Source: Nanobdellota archaeon (GTDB lineage Archaea; Nanobdellota; Nanobdellia; Woesearchaeales; JAHJBD01). From it: 14,186 nucleotides of DNA. Below, one piece after another: positions 1 to 6,212 of the stretch. The stretch is taken from positions 1-14,186 of the forward strand of contig JAHJBD010000116.1 of NCBI GenBank assembly GCA_018813725.1, in the 5' to 3' direction. The first letter of the stretch is position 1; each line of letters opens with the position of its first letter. The notes beneath the pieces are model-generated. The model did no database searches. It was not told the origin of the DNA and saw nothing but the letters and a program-made list of their open reading frames with translations. Both the position numbers and the translations under genes were made by a program.

Positions 1-432
1 AAATATCACTTCATCTTCAGAAAGCGAATCAACTATCTTTACAGCATTTGCAGAAGTGCAGCACACATCTGTTACAGCCTTTACCTCAGCTGTAGTATTA
101 ACATAAGATACAACAGCAGCTTTAGGATATTCTTTCTTAAGCCTAATTACCTCTTCCACAGTCACCATCGAGGCCATCGGGCATATAGCCTGTTTTGAGG
201 GAGAAAGCACAGTTTTTGAAGGGCTGATTATCTTTGCAGTCTCAGCCATAAAATCAACACCGCAGAACACTATCACAGATGCAGTTGTAGAAGCTGCCTT
301 ACGCGCAAGCTCAAGTGAATCACCTATAAAATCAGCAACATTATACACTTCAGGCCTCTGGTAATTATGGACTAGTATACAGGCATTCTTCTCTTTCTTC
401 AGCTTGTTGATCTTATCTATAAGCTCTATCAT
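1..432 (-). CDS. nadA: Quinolinate synthase NadA, N-terminal part (cut by window start)
   Basis: NadA condenses iminoaspartate with dihydroxyacetone phosphate to quinolinate, using a [4Fe-4S] cluster, in de novo NAD synthesis in the cytoplasm. I translated the reverse strand from the ATG at 430-432 and obtained 144 codons open to the window edge. The family signatures are clear: HNYQRPEVYNVADFIGDS near residues 22-39, FCGVDFMAETAK around 57-68, the first cluster cysteine in AICPMASMV, and VSYVNTTAEVKA followed by CCTSANAV. The usual histidine in GVHFM is aspartate here (GVDFM). The C-terminal two thirds, with the remaining cluster cysteines, lie outside the window. A TATA box about 26 nt upstream of the ATG suggests a leaderless message. 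The gene is divergent from the HTH-nucleotidyltransferase at 617. Identification is secure; only the symbol for a partial gene carries slight risk. Confidence 0.95.
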   Translation of the reverse strand, partial: MIELIDKINKLKKEKNACILVHNYQRPEVYNVADFIGDSLELARKAASTTASVIVFCGVDFMAETAKIISPSKTVLSPSKQAICPMASMVTVEEVIRLKKEYPKAAVVSYVNTTAEVKAVTDVCCTSANAVKIVDSLSEDEVIF

Positions 433-454
433 TATCCCTTTAAATCAACTTATG

Positions 455-462
455 TATAAAAA
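455..462 (-). promoter_or_regulatory. TATA box of nadA (leaderless start)
   Basis: On the reverse strand the sequence TTTTTATA is centred 26.5 nt upstream of the nadA ATG at 432, the spacing at which archaeal RNA polymerase would start on or beside the start codon. The box was read from the sequence; its use is inferred. Confidence 0.55.
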
Positions 463-480
463 ACTAACCATTAAGACACA

Positions 481-560
481 ATTAGCGAGGCAGGGGCAAC
501 TTTGCTTTGGCTCCCTACGGAATATCTAGCAGGCCGCAAAGAAACCTTCGAAGCTGCTTA
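481..560. other. GC-rich intergenic patch, possible structured RNA or gene remnant
   Basis: By direct count 41 of these 80 bases are G or C, clearly above the neighbouring sequence. The patch can fold with CTTTGC at 500-505 against GCAAAG at 536-541. It is also open in one plus-strand frame from 475 to 558 with no start codon, and open in the matching reverse frame. No tRNA, no C/D box pair and no recognisable protein family was found. It lies between the nadA promoter and the operator of the 617 gene. It could be a small RNA, a remnant of a gene, or upstream promoter sequence. Confidence 0.3.
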
Positions 561-571
561 AAAACAAAAGG

Positions 572-579
572 TTTATATA
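572..579 (+). promoter_or_regulatory. TATA box of the HTH-nucleotidyltransferase/HEPN operon
   Basis: TTTATATA is a consensus archaeal TATA box. Transcription would be expected to start near 600-603, giving a leader of about 15 nt before the ATG at 617 with no ribosome binding site. The first operator half-site (576-584) overlaps this box, so a bound repressor would block TBP. Confidence 0.65.
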
Positions 580-619
580 GTAACTCTAGGTTACTATATA
601 GTAACCAATAGTTACTATG
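576..619. promoter_or_regulatory. Tandem palindromic operator over promoter and start codon
   Basis: Two inverted repeats with 9-bp arms stand in tandem. TATAGTAAC (576-584) pairs with GTTACTATA (590-598) across the 5-nt spacer TCTAG. TATAGTAAC (597-605) pairs with GTTACTATG (611-619) across the 5-nt spacer CAATA, with only the outermost base mismatched. The dyad centres, 587 and 608, are 21 bp apart, two turns of B-DNA. The middle half-sites form a further 16-nt palindrome. The block covers the TATA box, the expected transcription start and the ATG at 617. The likeliest ligand is the HTH domain of the protein it precedes, giving autorepression as in toxin-antitoxin operons; the ligand is inferred. 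Confidence 0.75.
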
Positions 620-1207
620 GCTCAAATAACCCAAAAGGAAGGAGAAGCCCTGTTAGCATTGTTTAAGGGGTTTAGTACCTATTATAACGCTAATTCATTA
701 AGTAAATATATAGGTATCAGTCATGTAGGAGCCCAAAAAATACTAAAAAGGTTTCTGGAAGAGGGCCTAACAGATTCAAGAAATATCGGCAGATCAATAG
801 TCCATAAGCCAAAATTAGATAATGACTATGCAGAAAAGCTTATTACTTTTTTGCTTGCTGACGAAGCCAATAACCATAAAAGATGGAAAGAAGAGTTTAA
901 AGGGCTGGTGATAGAGGATGAAATAATCCTTATTTATGGTTCTGCGATAAAAAACTACAAGACTGCAGAGGATATTGACATAATGATTATCGGCAAAGAA
1001 AAAAACTTTAAAGAGATAGATGAAAAGATTAAAGATATACAGGAAACATTACCTAAGAAGATCCATGCCTTAAAATTAACAAAACAAGATTTTCTAAAGA
1101 ATATTAACAACAAAAAAAAGGCAATTATTGACCTAATAAGCAATGCAATTGTCTTATACGGACATTATTCGTATGTGGAGTTGATGAGAAATGTCACAAG
1201 CTTCTAA
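617..1207 (+). CDS. HTH-nucleotidyltransferase (MNT-like) fusion, probable antitoxin/autoregulator
   Basis: A 196-residue protein. Residues 1-65 look like a winged helix-turn-helix (recognition helix around 30-50, SKYIGISHVGAQKILKRFL). Residues 95-185 carry a minimal nucleotidyltransferase domain with G108-S109, nine residues, then D119-I-D121, matching the hG[GS]-x(9-13)-Dh[DE]h signature of the MNT family. No clear third acidic residue follows in the KIHALKLT strand. In MNT-HEPN (MntA/HepT, type VII) toxin-antitoxin pairs, the nucleotidyltransferase neutralises the HEPN RNase by AMPylating it. Here the added HTH suggests the same protein also represses the operon through the operator it overlaps. 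The next gene starts 17 nt before this one stops, so the two are co-translated. ATG 617 is the only early start. The domain calls are firm; the antitoxin role is inferred. Confidence 0.75.
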   Translation: MAQITQKEGEALLALFKGFSTYYNANSLSKYIGISHVGAQKILKRFLEEGLTDSRNIGRSIVHKPKLDNDYAEKLITFLLADEANNHKRWKEEFKGLVIEDEIILIYGSAIKNYKTAEDIDIMIIGKEKNFKEIDEKIKDIQETLPKKIHALKLTKQDFLKNINNKKKAIIDLISNAIVLYGHYSYVELMRNVTSF

Positions 1208-1721
1208 CCAGGTTAAATGGTGTATCATTAAAGCCAAAAAGGAAATTGAAGAATGTGAAAAACAGGGAAAGAGGAAAAAGCATCGTGGATTATTAGAGAT
1301 TAGTGAAAGCATTGAAATAGCAAAACAGCACATTGAAAAGGCTAAACATAATCTAAAAGCTGTAAATTTTTTACTCAAAGGAGATTTCTCAGATTTATGC
1401 ATAAGCACACTATTTTACGCCATGTACCACTGTTTCTTGGCGATTGCCTCAAAATTTGGATACGAAAGCAGAAACCAGACATGCACTATCGCTTTGATAG
1501 AATGGCTAAAAGAAGAAGGAAAGATTGAAATTGACGATAAATATCTTGACATGCTAAAATACGCAGATGTTGTTGAAAAAGAGGAAGATAGCGTGATTGA
1601 AATGAGAGAGGAATCAACTTATGGAATTGAACTCTCTGCTGAGAATATGGAAAAGATCAACCAATTAATAGAAGACTGTAAAAGATTGATTGACAGTACT
1701 ATGGAAATCCTACATGGTTGA
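1191..1721 (+). CDS. HEPN-domain protein, probable partner/toxin of the MNT protein
   Basis: A 176-residue all-helical protein. The region around residues 40-110 fits the HEPN fold (CISTLFYAMYHCFLAIASKFGYESRNQTCTIALIEWL), a domain found in RNase toxins and CRISPR effectors. Catalytic HEPN RNases use an R-x(4-6)-H motif. Here R94 is followed by NQTCT and a cysteine (C98) stands where UPF0332-type relatives have the histidine, so the usual catalytic pair is missing. The N-terminal 40 residues are charged and may form a coiled coil. The gene overlaps the upstream HTH-nucleotidyltransferase by 17 nt. It is either a HEPN toxin that works without the canonical histidine, a non-catalytic substrate-binding partner, or an inactivated toxin. 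The domain is well supported; activity is not. Confidence 0.7.
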   Translation: MSQASNQVKWCIIKAKKEIEECEKQGKRKKHRGLLEISESIEIAKQHIEKAKHNLKAVNFLLKGDFSDLCISTLFYAMYHCFLAIASKFGYESRNQTCTIALIEWLKEEGKIEIDDKYLDMLKYADVVEKEEDSVIEMREESTYGIELSAENMEKINQLIEDCKRLIDSTMEILHG

Positions 1722-1792
1722 TACTGTATTATTTGTCTAGTAATTTTTCTGGGTAAAAGGGGTACTTATTCAAATAAGCTTAATATTATGAG

Positions 1793-2578
1793 CTACCACA
1801 ATTCATCATCAACAATATACATCTCATCTGTAAAATACCAGAAAGAAAGTACCATTGAATCAGGCTTATAGGAAATAAGTTTAGAATTCTTTAGGTTTAC
1901 ACCATGCAGCATGATATAATCAGCACCGATCGCATCCATCTTCTCATAAAAATCAGTAACTAGAGAATCAGTATGCACATAAGCAACTGGGTGAACCCAG
2001 TATATCATCCCTGTCTTTATAGAAGGATACGAAGCAGAAACATAACTGACAACCTCAGTTGATATCGAACTGATTATCACCTTATCCAAGATACCCTTAT
2101 CAGAACAATAAGAAACAACATAATCAACTAACTCTTTGTCTTTTTCAATATCAAAGCTAGGCTTGATCTCAATATTGACCTTTTTCTGGTCACCTATCAG
2201 TACCATGGCTTCCTCAAATGTTGGGATATGATAATCACTTAGTGAATTTATCTCTGAGTAGGTAAGAGAAGACACCTTTCCAAACTTACCAGTCATCCTA
2301 TTTAAAGAATAATCATGGAACAAAACAATCTGATTGTCTTTTGTATATTGAATATCAAACTCGACGAACTTATACTTAGGATCAGTAAGTCCTTCTTGTA
2401 TCGCTTCAAGAGTATTCTCATTATACTTCATAGAATTGCCTCTATGCGCTCCAAGTACCATATCAAAACCCTGAGCATGTATATCTGGAACCTTGACTAG
2501 AAATACAGTCAAGAAAGATAGTGCAACAACAAATACCAATAACCCAAAGGTTAGCCTACTCATTGTCTTTTTAAGCAT
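1793..2578 (-). CDS. Membrane-anchored glycerophosphodiester phosphodiesterase, C-terminally short
   Basis: GDPD enzymes hydrolyse glycerophosphodiesters to glycerol 3-phosphate and an alcohol. The 261-residue protein has a hydrophobic helix at residues 10-29, best read as an uncleaved anchor or signal, placing the enzyme outside the membrane. Family motifs follow in order: A-H45-R-G with NENT at 53-56, V-E73-F-D75 with QYTKD, H88-D89, and IE137IK139. These supply the general acid/base histidines and the metal-binding acids. The family normally continues past a WTVN-like strand with a helix and a GVDGIITD-like loop; this protein stops ten residues after SFWYFTDE. No continuation was found in the other frames downstream. 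It is convergent with the HEPN gene, 71 bp away. A TATA box 26.5 nt upstream of ATG 2578 supports this start. Confidence 0.85.
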   Translation of the reverse strand: MLKKTMSRLTFGLLVFVVALSFLTVFLVKVPDIHAQGFDMVLGAHRGNSMKYNENTLEAIQEGLTDPKYKFVEFDIQYTKDNQIVLFHDYSLNRMTGKFGKVSSLTYSEINSLSDYHIPTFEEAMVLIGDQKKVNIEIKPSFDIEKDKELVDYVVSYCSDKGILDKVIISSISTEVVSYVSASYPSIKTGMIYWVHPVAYVHTDSLVTDFYEKMDAIGADYIMLHGVNLKNSKLISYKPDSMVLSFWYFTDEMYIVDDELW

Positions 2579-2600
2579 ATACTCTAGTATATATTACCCC

Positions 2601-2608
2601 TTTATAAA
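2601..2608 (-). promoter_or_regulatory. TATA box of the GDPD gene (leaderless start)
   Basis: TTTATAAA on the reverse strand is centred 26.5 nt from the ATG at 2578. This matches the same leaderless geometry seen for the kinase at 4377 and the thioredoxin at 13859. Confidence 0.6.
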
Positions 2609-2695
2609 TCTTTCGTTTTGTAACTATTAATAAGTAGTAAACAAATAACAAACCCAAACACAACTATTAAAAGAATAAACACTATTACCAAAACT

Positions 2696-3622
2696 ATGGA
2701 TCCTTTAAATCAAGTAATAAGCAAAATCCAAGATATTGTTGCTATAAAAGAGAGCATAGATTACACTAAGTATCAGCAGATTAAAACAGCTCCACCCCAA
2801 GGTAAAATCCTTTTCATAGACGGCGGCAACAACGAGATATTCAAAGCTGCAAACTTTGCAGTCTATCTAGTCAGGGTATATTATTGCATATACCACCATA
2901 ACAAACGGATTAACAAAGAAAAAAAAGAATTCTACCTTCTTTTACAACAAAAAGGTTCAATCAAAGCAGAGATCTTTCCTATAAGCTACAAGTTTGACGA
3001 ACTTACTATAAACCCCAATTCAGCTGATCTAAAGACAGGTCAAAAGTCAGCAGACCTTTCTACAATCGCAAATATCATCATGAAATGCGCAGAGATAAAA
3101 GTAGCAAAAGAAGCATTAGGCCACCTAGAAAAAGGAGATGCAGTAGTAAGGGACGGAGATCTGGAAGTGAATAACAGCTATGAAGAAGGCTACATGAATG
3201 AACTCTTCCACTCTGCTTACCAAAAAGGGATGAAAGTCTATGGCCTTGCAAAAACCTCTGAACTGTTAACAAAAAATTCAGATTCATTCTCAGCCATACT
3301 TTCAAAAAACCAGCCATTCCCTGTGTGGTCTTATTCAGTTAATGAAAAGACTTTTTTTGTAAAACTCCACAAGTCATCAAAATATGTATTCAAATATCAG
3401 GCAAATCAAGGTGACTTAGAGATCCTGCCAAGCCTAAAAGACAACTCGACAGACCCAGTATTTCTTGGCTATCCATACGGTCTCATAGAAGCAGACAGGT
3501 TTGCCCGCGTTACAAACCAAGAGACAGAGATTGCAAAGATAAAGTTCTTAACAAAAACTAAGAACAAGCTGGATATCTATCAGAACGCGCTTAATGCTCA
3601 CAGCATCTTAGACAGCATCTAA
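2696..3622 (+). CDS. NurA-domain nuclease
   Basis: NurA is the archaeal nuclease that acts with the HerA helicase to resect DNA ends for recombination. The 308-residue product has the expected series of conserved blocks: FIDGGN around D42 (first catalytic acid, DGS in most members), E133 in CAEIKVAKEAL, V-R-D153-G-D-L-E (second metal-binding aspartate), GLAKTSELL at 183-191, and the C-terminal GYPYGLIEADRFARV at 258-272. No herA, rad50 or mre11 gene lies in this window, which is unusual for NurA. A weak AT-rich box (2664-2673) precedes ATG 2696 at leaderless spacing. The stop codon shares bases with the convergent gene. The family is recognised from motif order rather than strong identity, so a diverged NurA-fold nuclease of another role is possible. 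Confidence 0.7.
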   Translation: MDPLNQVISKIQDIVAIKESIDYTKYQQIKTAPPQGKILFIDGGNNEIFKAANFAVYLVRVYYCIYHHNKRINKEKKEFYLLLQQKGSIKAEIFPISYKFDELTINPNSADLKTGQKSADLSTIANIIMKCAEIKVAKEALGHLEKGDAVVRDGDLEVNNSYEEGYMNELFHSAYQKGMKVYGLAKTSELLTKNSDSFSAILSKNQPFPVWSYSVNEKTFFVKLHKSSKYVFKYQANQGDLEILPSLKDNSTDPVFLGYPYGLIEADRFARVTNQETEIAKIKFLTKTKNKLDIYQNALNAHSILDSI

Positions 3623-4275
3623 GCAGCAAGATTATAATAAACAGGATTTTCAAACTTTATAGGGTACATCTTATCCATCTCCAACACCTCAATCAATTTC
3701 TCAGGATCAAACCTATAAGCAACATTTCCCTCAAAAAATCCATGCTCTTTAGCGAGGTGAGCTGATATGCTTGTAAGCCCGCCAACTTCTTGACCAGTAT
3801 GGATATTCTTTATTGAATATATGGCTCCGCTAAAAGTCTCATCATCAAATGGACAGCCCTGCCCGCCACAGGTGTAAGCAGCAAACACTTCATACTTTCC
3901 ATCGATAAGGTACCTATTATTACCTAAATAAACACCATCACCTTCATCTGCTTTCTTGAGTATTTCACTAAACCTATCCGCAAGCTCTTCTTTTGTCACT
4001 CCAAATCTTTTCAGTGTTAGATGATCTTTGTACATGACTTCAAAAAGCCCTTCATCTTCAGAAATAAACCCTACTGCAGATTCATACCATTCTCCGCCTG
4101 GTCGAAGCTTATCGATCCCTTTATCTCCAAGGCCAGAAACATTCTTTGCATATAAAGAGATAAACTCATCCTCAATTCCATAGGTTTTCATCGTATCGAT
4201 AACACCGAAAAAGTCTCCTGCATCTTCAAGCTGCCTTATCCTTTCAAAATTGATTATCTTGCTTTCTAGGTCCAT
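3619..4275 (-). CDS. Uncharacterised protein with CGGQGCPF and HLAKEHGFFEG motifs
   Basis: I do not recognise a named family. The 218-residue product appears soluble, with no signal or membrane segment. Its N-terminal half (1-110) is mostly charged helices. The C-terminal half carries C136-G-G-Q-G-C141-PFDDE, then TGQEVGGLTSISAHLAKEHGFFEG with H173 and H178, then YRFDPEKLIEVLEM. Two cysteines and two histidines in this arrangement could bind a metal, but this is inference. The HGFFEG...YR.DPEKL pattern resembles short hypothetical proteins I associate loosely with uncultured archaea and bacteria. The gene is convergent with the NurA-like gene and overlaps it by 4 nt; it is transcribed from the same intergenic region as the kinase at 4377, in the opposite direction. 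Only a weak TATA-like stretch (around 4293-4305) precedes ATG 4275. Confidence 0.8.
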   Translation of the reverse strand: MDLESKIINFERIRQLEDAGDFFGVIDTMKTYGIEDEFISLYAKNVSGLGDKGIDKLRPGGEWYESAVGFISEDEGLFEVMYKDHLTLKRFGVTKEELADRFSEILKKADEGDGVYLGNNRYLIDGKYEVFAAYTCGGQGCPFDDETFSGAIYSIKNIHTGQEVGGLTSISAHLAKEHGFFEGNVAYRFDPEKLIEVLEMDKMYPIKFENPVYYNLAA

Positions 4276-4346
4276 AATTTAATTATGTCCAGATATAACT
4301 TAAACTTAGCTAATATAACTTATATAAGCTGAGCCATTGCATAACA

Positions 4347-4354
4347 TTTATATA
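4347..4354 (+). promoter_or_regulatory. TATA box of the PfkB kinase gene (leaderless start)
   Basis: TTTATATA is centred 26.5 nt upstream of ATG 4377, so the transcript should begin at or next to the start codon. No ribosome binding site is present. Confidence 0.65.
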
Positions 4355-4376
4355 CCACTATTCCAAAGAAAAACTT

Positions 4377-5351
4377 ATGTACGACGTAATCTGTATTGGA
4401 AGCTCTACTGTAGATGTGTTTGCAAGCACCCAAAAATCAGATCTTATCACATTCAAGGACCTTGACAAAGAACAGGCAATGCTGGCATACCCAACAGGCG
4501 CAAAGATCCTTATAAAAGAACTTAATTTCACAACAGGCGGGGGAGGCACAAACTGTGGAGTTGCATTCTCAAGACTAGGCTTAAAGACTGCTTACCTAGG
4601 TAAGATGGGTGATGACAACAATGCTCAATTAGTCCTAAATGAACTAAAAAAAGAAAAAGTTGAGTCCTTAGCAGTTCTAGGAAAAGGCGAGATGACTGGC
4701 TACTCCATAATCCTTGATAGCATCAAGCATGATAGGACAATCCTTGCCTATAAAGGCGCAAACAATAACCTTAAGTGGTCTGAAATATCCAAGACCAAGC
4801 TTAAAGCAAAGTGGTTCTACTTCTCAACATTATTAGGGACATCTTTCAAAACATTAGAAAAACTTGCGGTATACGCTAAAAAGAACAATATCAAGGTTGC
4901 ATTCAATGTTTCAGAATACTTAGCAAAACAAGGTCCAAAAGTCCTAGGAAAGATCTTAAGCTGCACAGAAATTTTTATCCTAAACAAGACAGAAGCAAAG
5001 CTCTTGACAAAAAAGGACAATATCAATGATATGCTAAGTAAGCTTCATTCATACGGACCTAATATCATCGCGATAACATGCGGTCCAGACGAGCTTTATG
5101 TCAGCGATAGGAACATTGTGCACAAAGCACAGCCGCACAATGTGAAAGTTGTTGAGACAACAGGCGCAGGTGACGCATTTGCAGCATCTTTTGTCACAGG
5201 CATGATCAAGACAGGAAAGATCAGGGCAGCAATAGAGCTTGGTGTCCATAATGCTCAGTCAGTTATCGGCCACCACGGAGCAAAAAACAAGCTTCTGACA
5301 TGGAAAGAGATCCAGCAGATATGCAGGAAAAATAAAGTGCGCATCAGCTGA
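4377..5351 (+). CDS. PfkB-family carbohydrate/nucleoside kinase
   Basis: Ribokinase-fold kinases phosphorylate a sugar or nucleoside hydroxyl with ATP. The 324-residue protein opens with the first beta strand and substrate aspartate (YDVICIGSSTVDVF), has the glycine-rich FTTGGGGTNCGVAFSRLG at 51-68, GKMGDD at 75-80, and the second PfkB signature ETTGAGDAFAASF, where TGAGD (262-266) forms the anion hole and D266 is the catalytic base. The length is normal for the family. The substrate cannot be read from sequence. It lies 72 bp upstream of the thiamine operon but has its own promoter, and thiM has another. ThiD, the HMP-phosphate kinase missing from this operon, belongs to the same superfamily; a role in thiamine synthesis is possible but weakly supported, and a sugar or nucleoside substrate is the default reading. 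Confidence 0.85.
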   Translation: MYDVICIGSSTVDVFASTQKSDLITFKDLDKEQAMLAYPTGAKILIKELNFTTGGGGTNCGVAFSRLGLKTAYLGKMGDDNNAQLVLNELKKEKVESLAVLGKGEMTGYSIILDSIKHDRTILAYKGANNNLKWSEISKTKLKAKWFYFSTLLGTSFKTLEKLAVYAKKNNIKVAFNVSEYLAKQGPKVLGKILSCTEIFILNKTEAKLLTKKDNINDMLSKLHSYGPNIIAITCGPDELYVSDRNIVHKAQPHNVKVVETTGAGDAFAASFVTGMIKTGKIRAAIELGVHNAQSVIGHHGAKNKLLTWKEIQQICRKNKVRIS

Positions 5352-5373
5352 TTTCATTTTATACAAAGCAAAA

Positions 5374-5385
5374 CCTTTTAAAAGG
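5374..5385. promoter_or_regulatory. Promoter of the thiamine operon with palindromic TATA element
   Basis: TTTTAAAA (5376-5383) sits inside the perfect 12-nt palindrome CCTTTTAAAAGG. As a TATA box it would start transcription near 5405, about 18 nt before thiM. The palindrome could also be an operator that competes with TBP. Both roles are inferred. Confidence 0.45.
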
Positions 5386-5410
5386 AATAGGGACTTTTTA
5401 GTGTAATCTT

Positions 5411-5416
5411 AGGGGG
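5411..5416 (+). promoter_or_regulatory. Ribosome binding site of thiM
   Basis: AGGGGG lies 7 nt before ATG 5424. thiM is thus a leadered gene with a Shine-Dalgarno site, unlike the leaderless kinase gene just upstream. Confidence 0.5.
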
Positions 5417-5423
5417 ATACAAA

Positions 5424-6212
5424 ATGGAAATCTATGAAATATTATCTAGGATAAAACATGCAAAACCTTTGGTTCATCACATCACAAATTGGGTAACAAT
5501 ATACGACTGTGCAAACATGACCCGGGCCTTTGGCGCATTGCCAGTGATGGCTCACGCCAAAGAAGAAGTTAAAGAGATGACCGGTATTGCAAGCGCATTA
5601 GTTCTTAACATAGGCACTTTGACAGTTGACCTCATAGATACTATGATAATTGCCGCAAAAAAGGCAAATGAAAAAGGTATACCTATTGTATTAGATGCAG
5701 TAGGTGTAGGAGCAACAAAGCTAAGGACAGACAAAGTACTTGAAATCATGGACAATGCAAAAGTTGACATAATCAAAGGTAATTCTTCAGAGATTGGCAT
5801 CCTTGCAGGAGCAAAGGCAGAGACAAAAGGTGTCGAAGCCATGAGTGTTGAAGGAAACCTTATAGAAATTGCAAAAAAACTCGCAAAAGAACGCGATGCA
5901 ACAGTTGTAATTACTGGAAAAGAAGATATTATCGCAAACAAAGAAGTATACATTTGCAAGAACGGTCATGATATGATGGGCTCGATCGTTGGCACAGGCT
6001 GCATGGCAGCATCAGTAATAGGCGCATTTGCAGCAGTAGAAAAAGATTATGCAAAAGCAGCAGCTGCTGCATTATGCTGCTATGGCATTGCAGGAGAGCT
6101 TGCAGCAAAGAATTCAAAAGGCCCCGGCAGCTACAAGGAAAACTTCTATGATGAGGTTTTTAATCTTGATGAACAAAAGATTAACTCAATGCAAAAGCTT
6201 GAAAGAATATGA
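5424..6212 (+). CDS. thiM: Hydroxyethylthiazole kinase ThiM
   Basis: ThiM phosphorylates salvaged 4-methyl-5-(2-hydroxyethyl)thiazole with ATP, giving the thiazole phosphate used by ThiE. The 262-residue protein shows the hallmark N-terminus PLVHHITNWVTIYDCANMTRAFGALPVM (16-42), then EMTGIASALVLNIGTL, the LDAVGVGAT strand (family form DPVGVGAT, with proline replaced by alanine here), KGNSSEIGILAG at 118-129, ITGKED, and the anion-hole G190-T-G-C193 with the conserved cysteine. It is the first gene of the thiamine operon. Its stop overlaps the thiE start in an ATGA, so the two are translationally coupled. Its presence beside ThiC, with no thiazole synthase gene in the window, suggests that thiazole is salvaged while pyrimidine is made de novo. 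Confidence 0.95.
   Translation: MEIYEILSRIKHAKPLVHHITNWVTIYDCANMTRAFGALPVMAHAKEEVKEMTGIASALVLNIGTLTVDLIDTMIIAAKKANEKGIPIVLDAVGVGATKLRTDKVLEIMDNAKVDIIKGNSSEIGILAGAKAETKGVEAMSVEGNLIEIAKKLAKERDATVVITGKEDIIANKEVYICKNGHDMMGSIVGTGCMAASVIGAFAAVEKDYAKAAAAALCCYGIAGELAAKNSKGPGSYKENFYDEVFNLDEQKINSMQKLERI

Noticed and set aside
545..553. CCTTCGAAG resembling a tRNA T-loop in the GC-rich patch.
   Set aside because: The flanking bases (AAA before, CTGCT after) do not pair as a T-stem on either strand.
5352..5423. TPP riboswitch before thiM.
   Set aside because: The gap is only 72 bp and shows no CTGAGA-type core or the paired arms of the TPP aptamer. The thiE-thiC hairpin also lacks them.
5552..5959. Reverse-strand open frame of 135 codons inside thiM.
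   Set aside because: It is a shadow of a clearly coding gene, with low-complexity Ser/Ala/Phe composition and no promoter or binding site.
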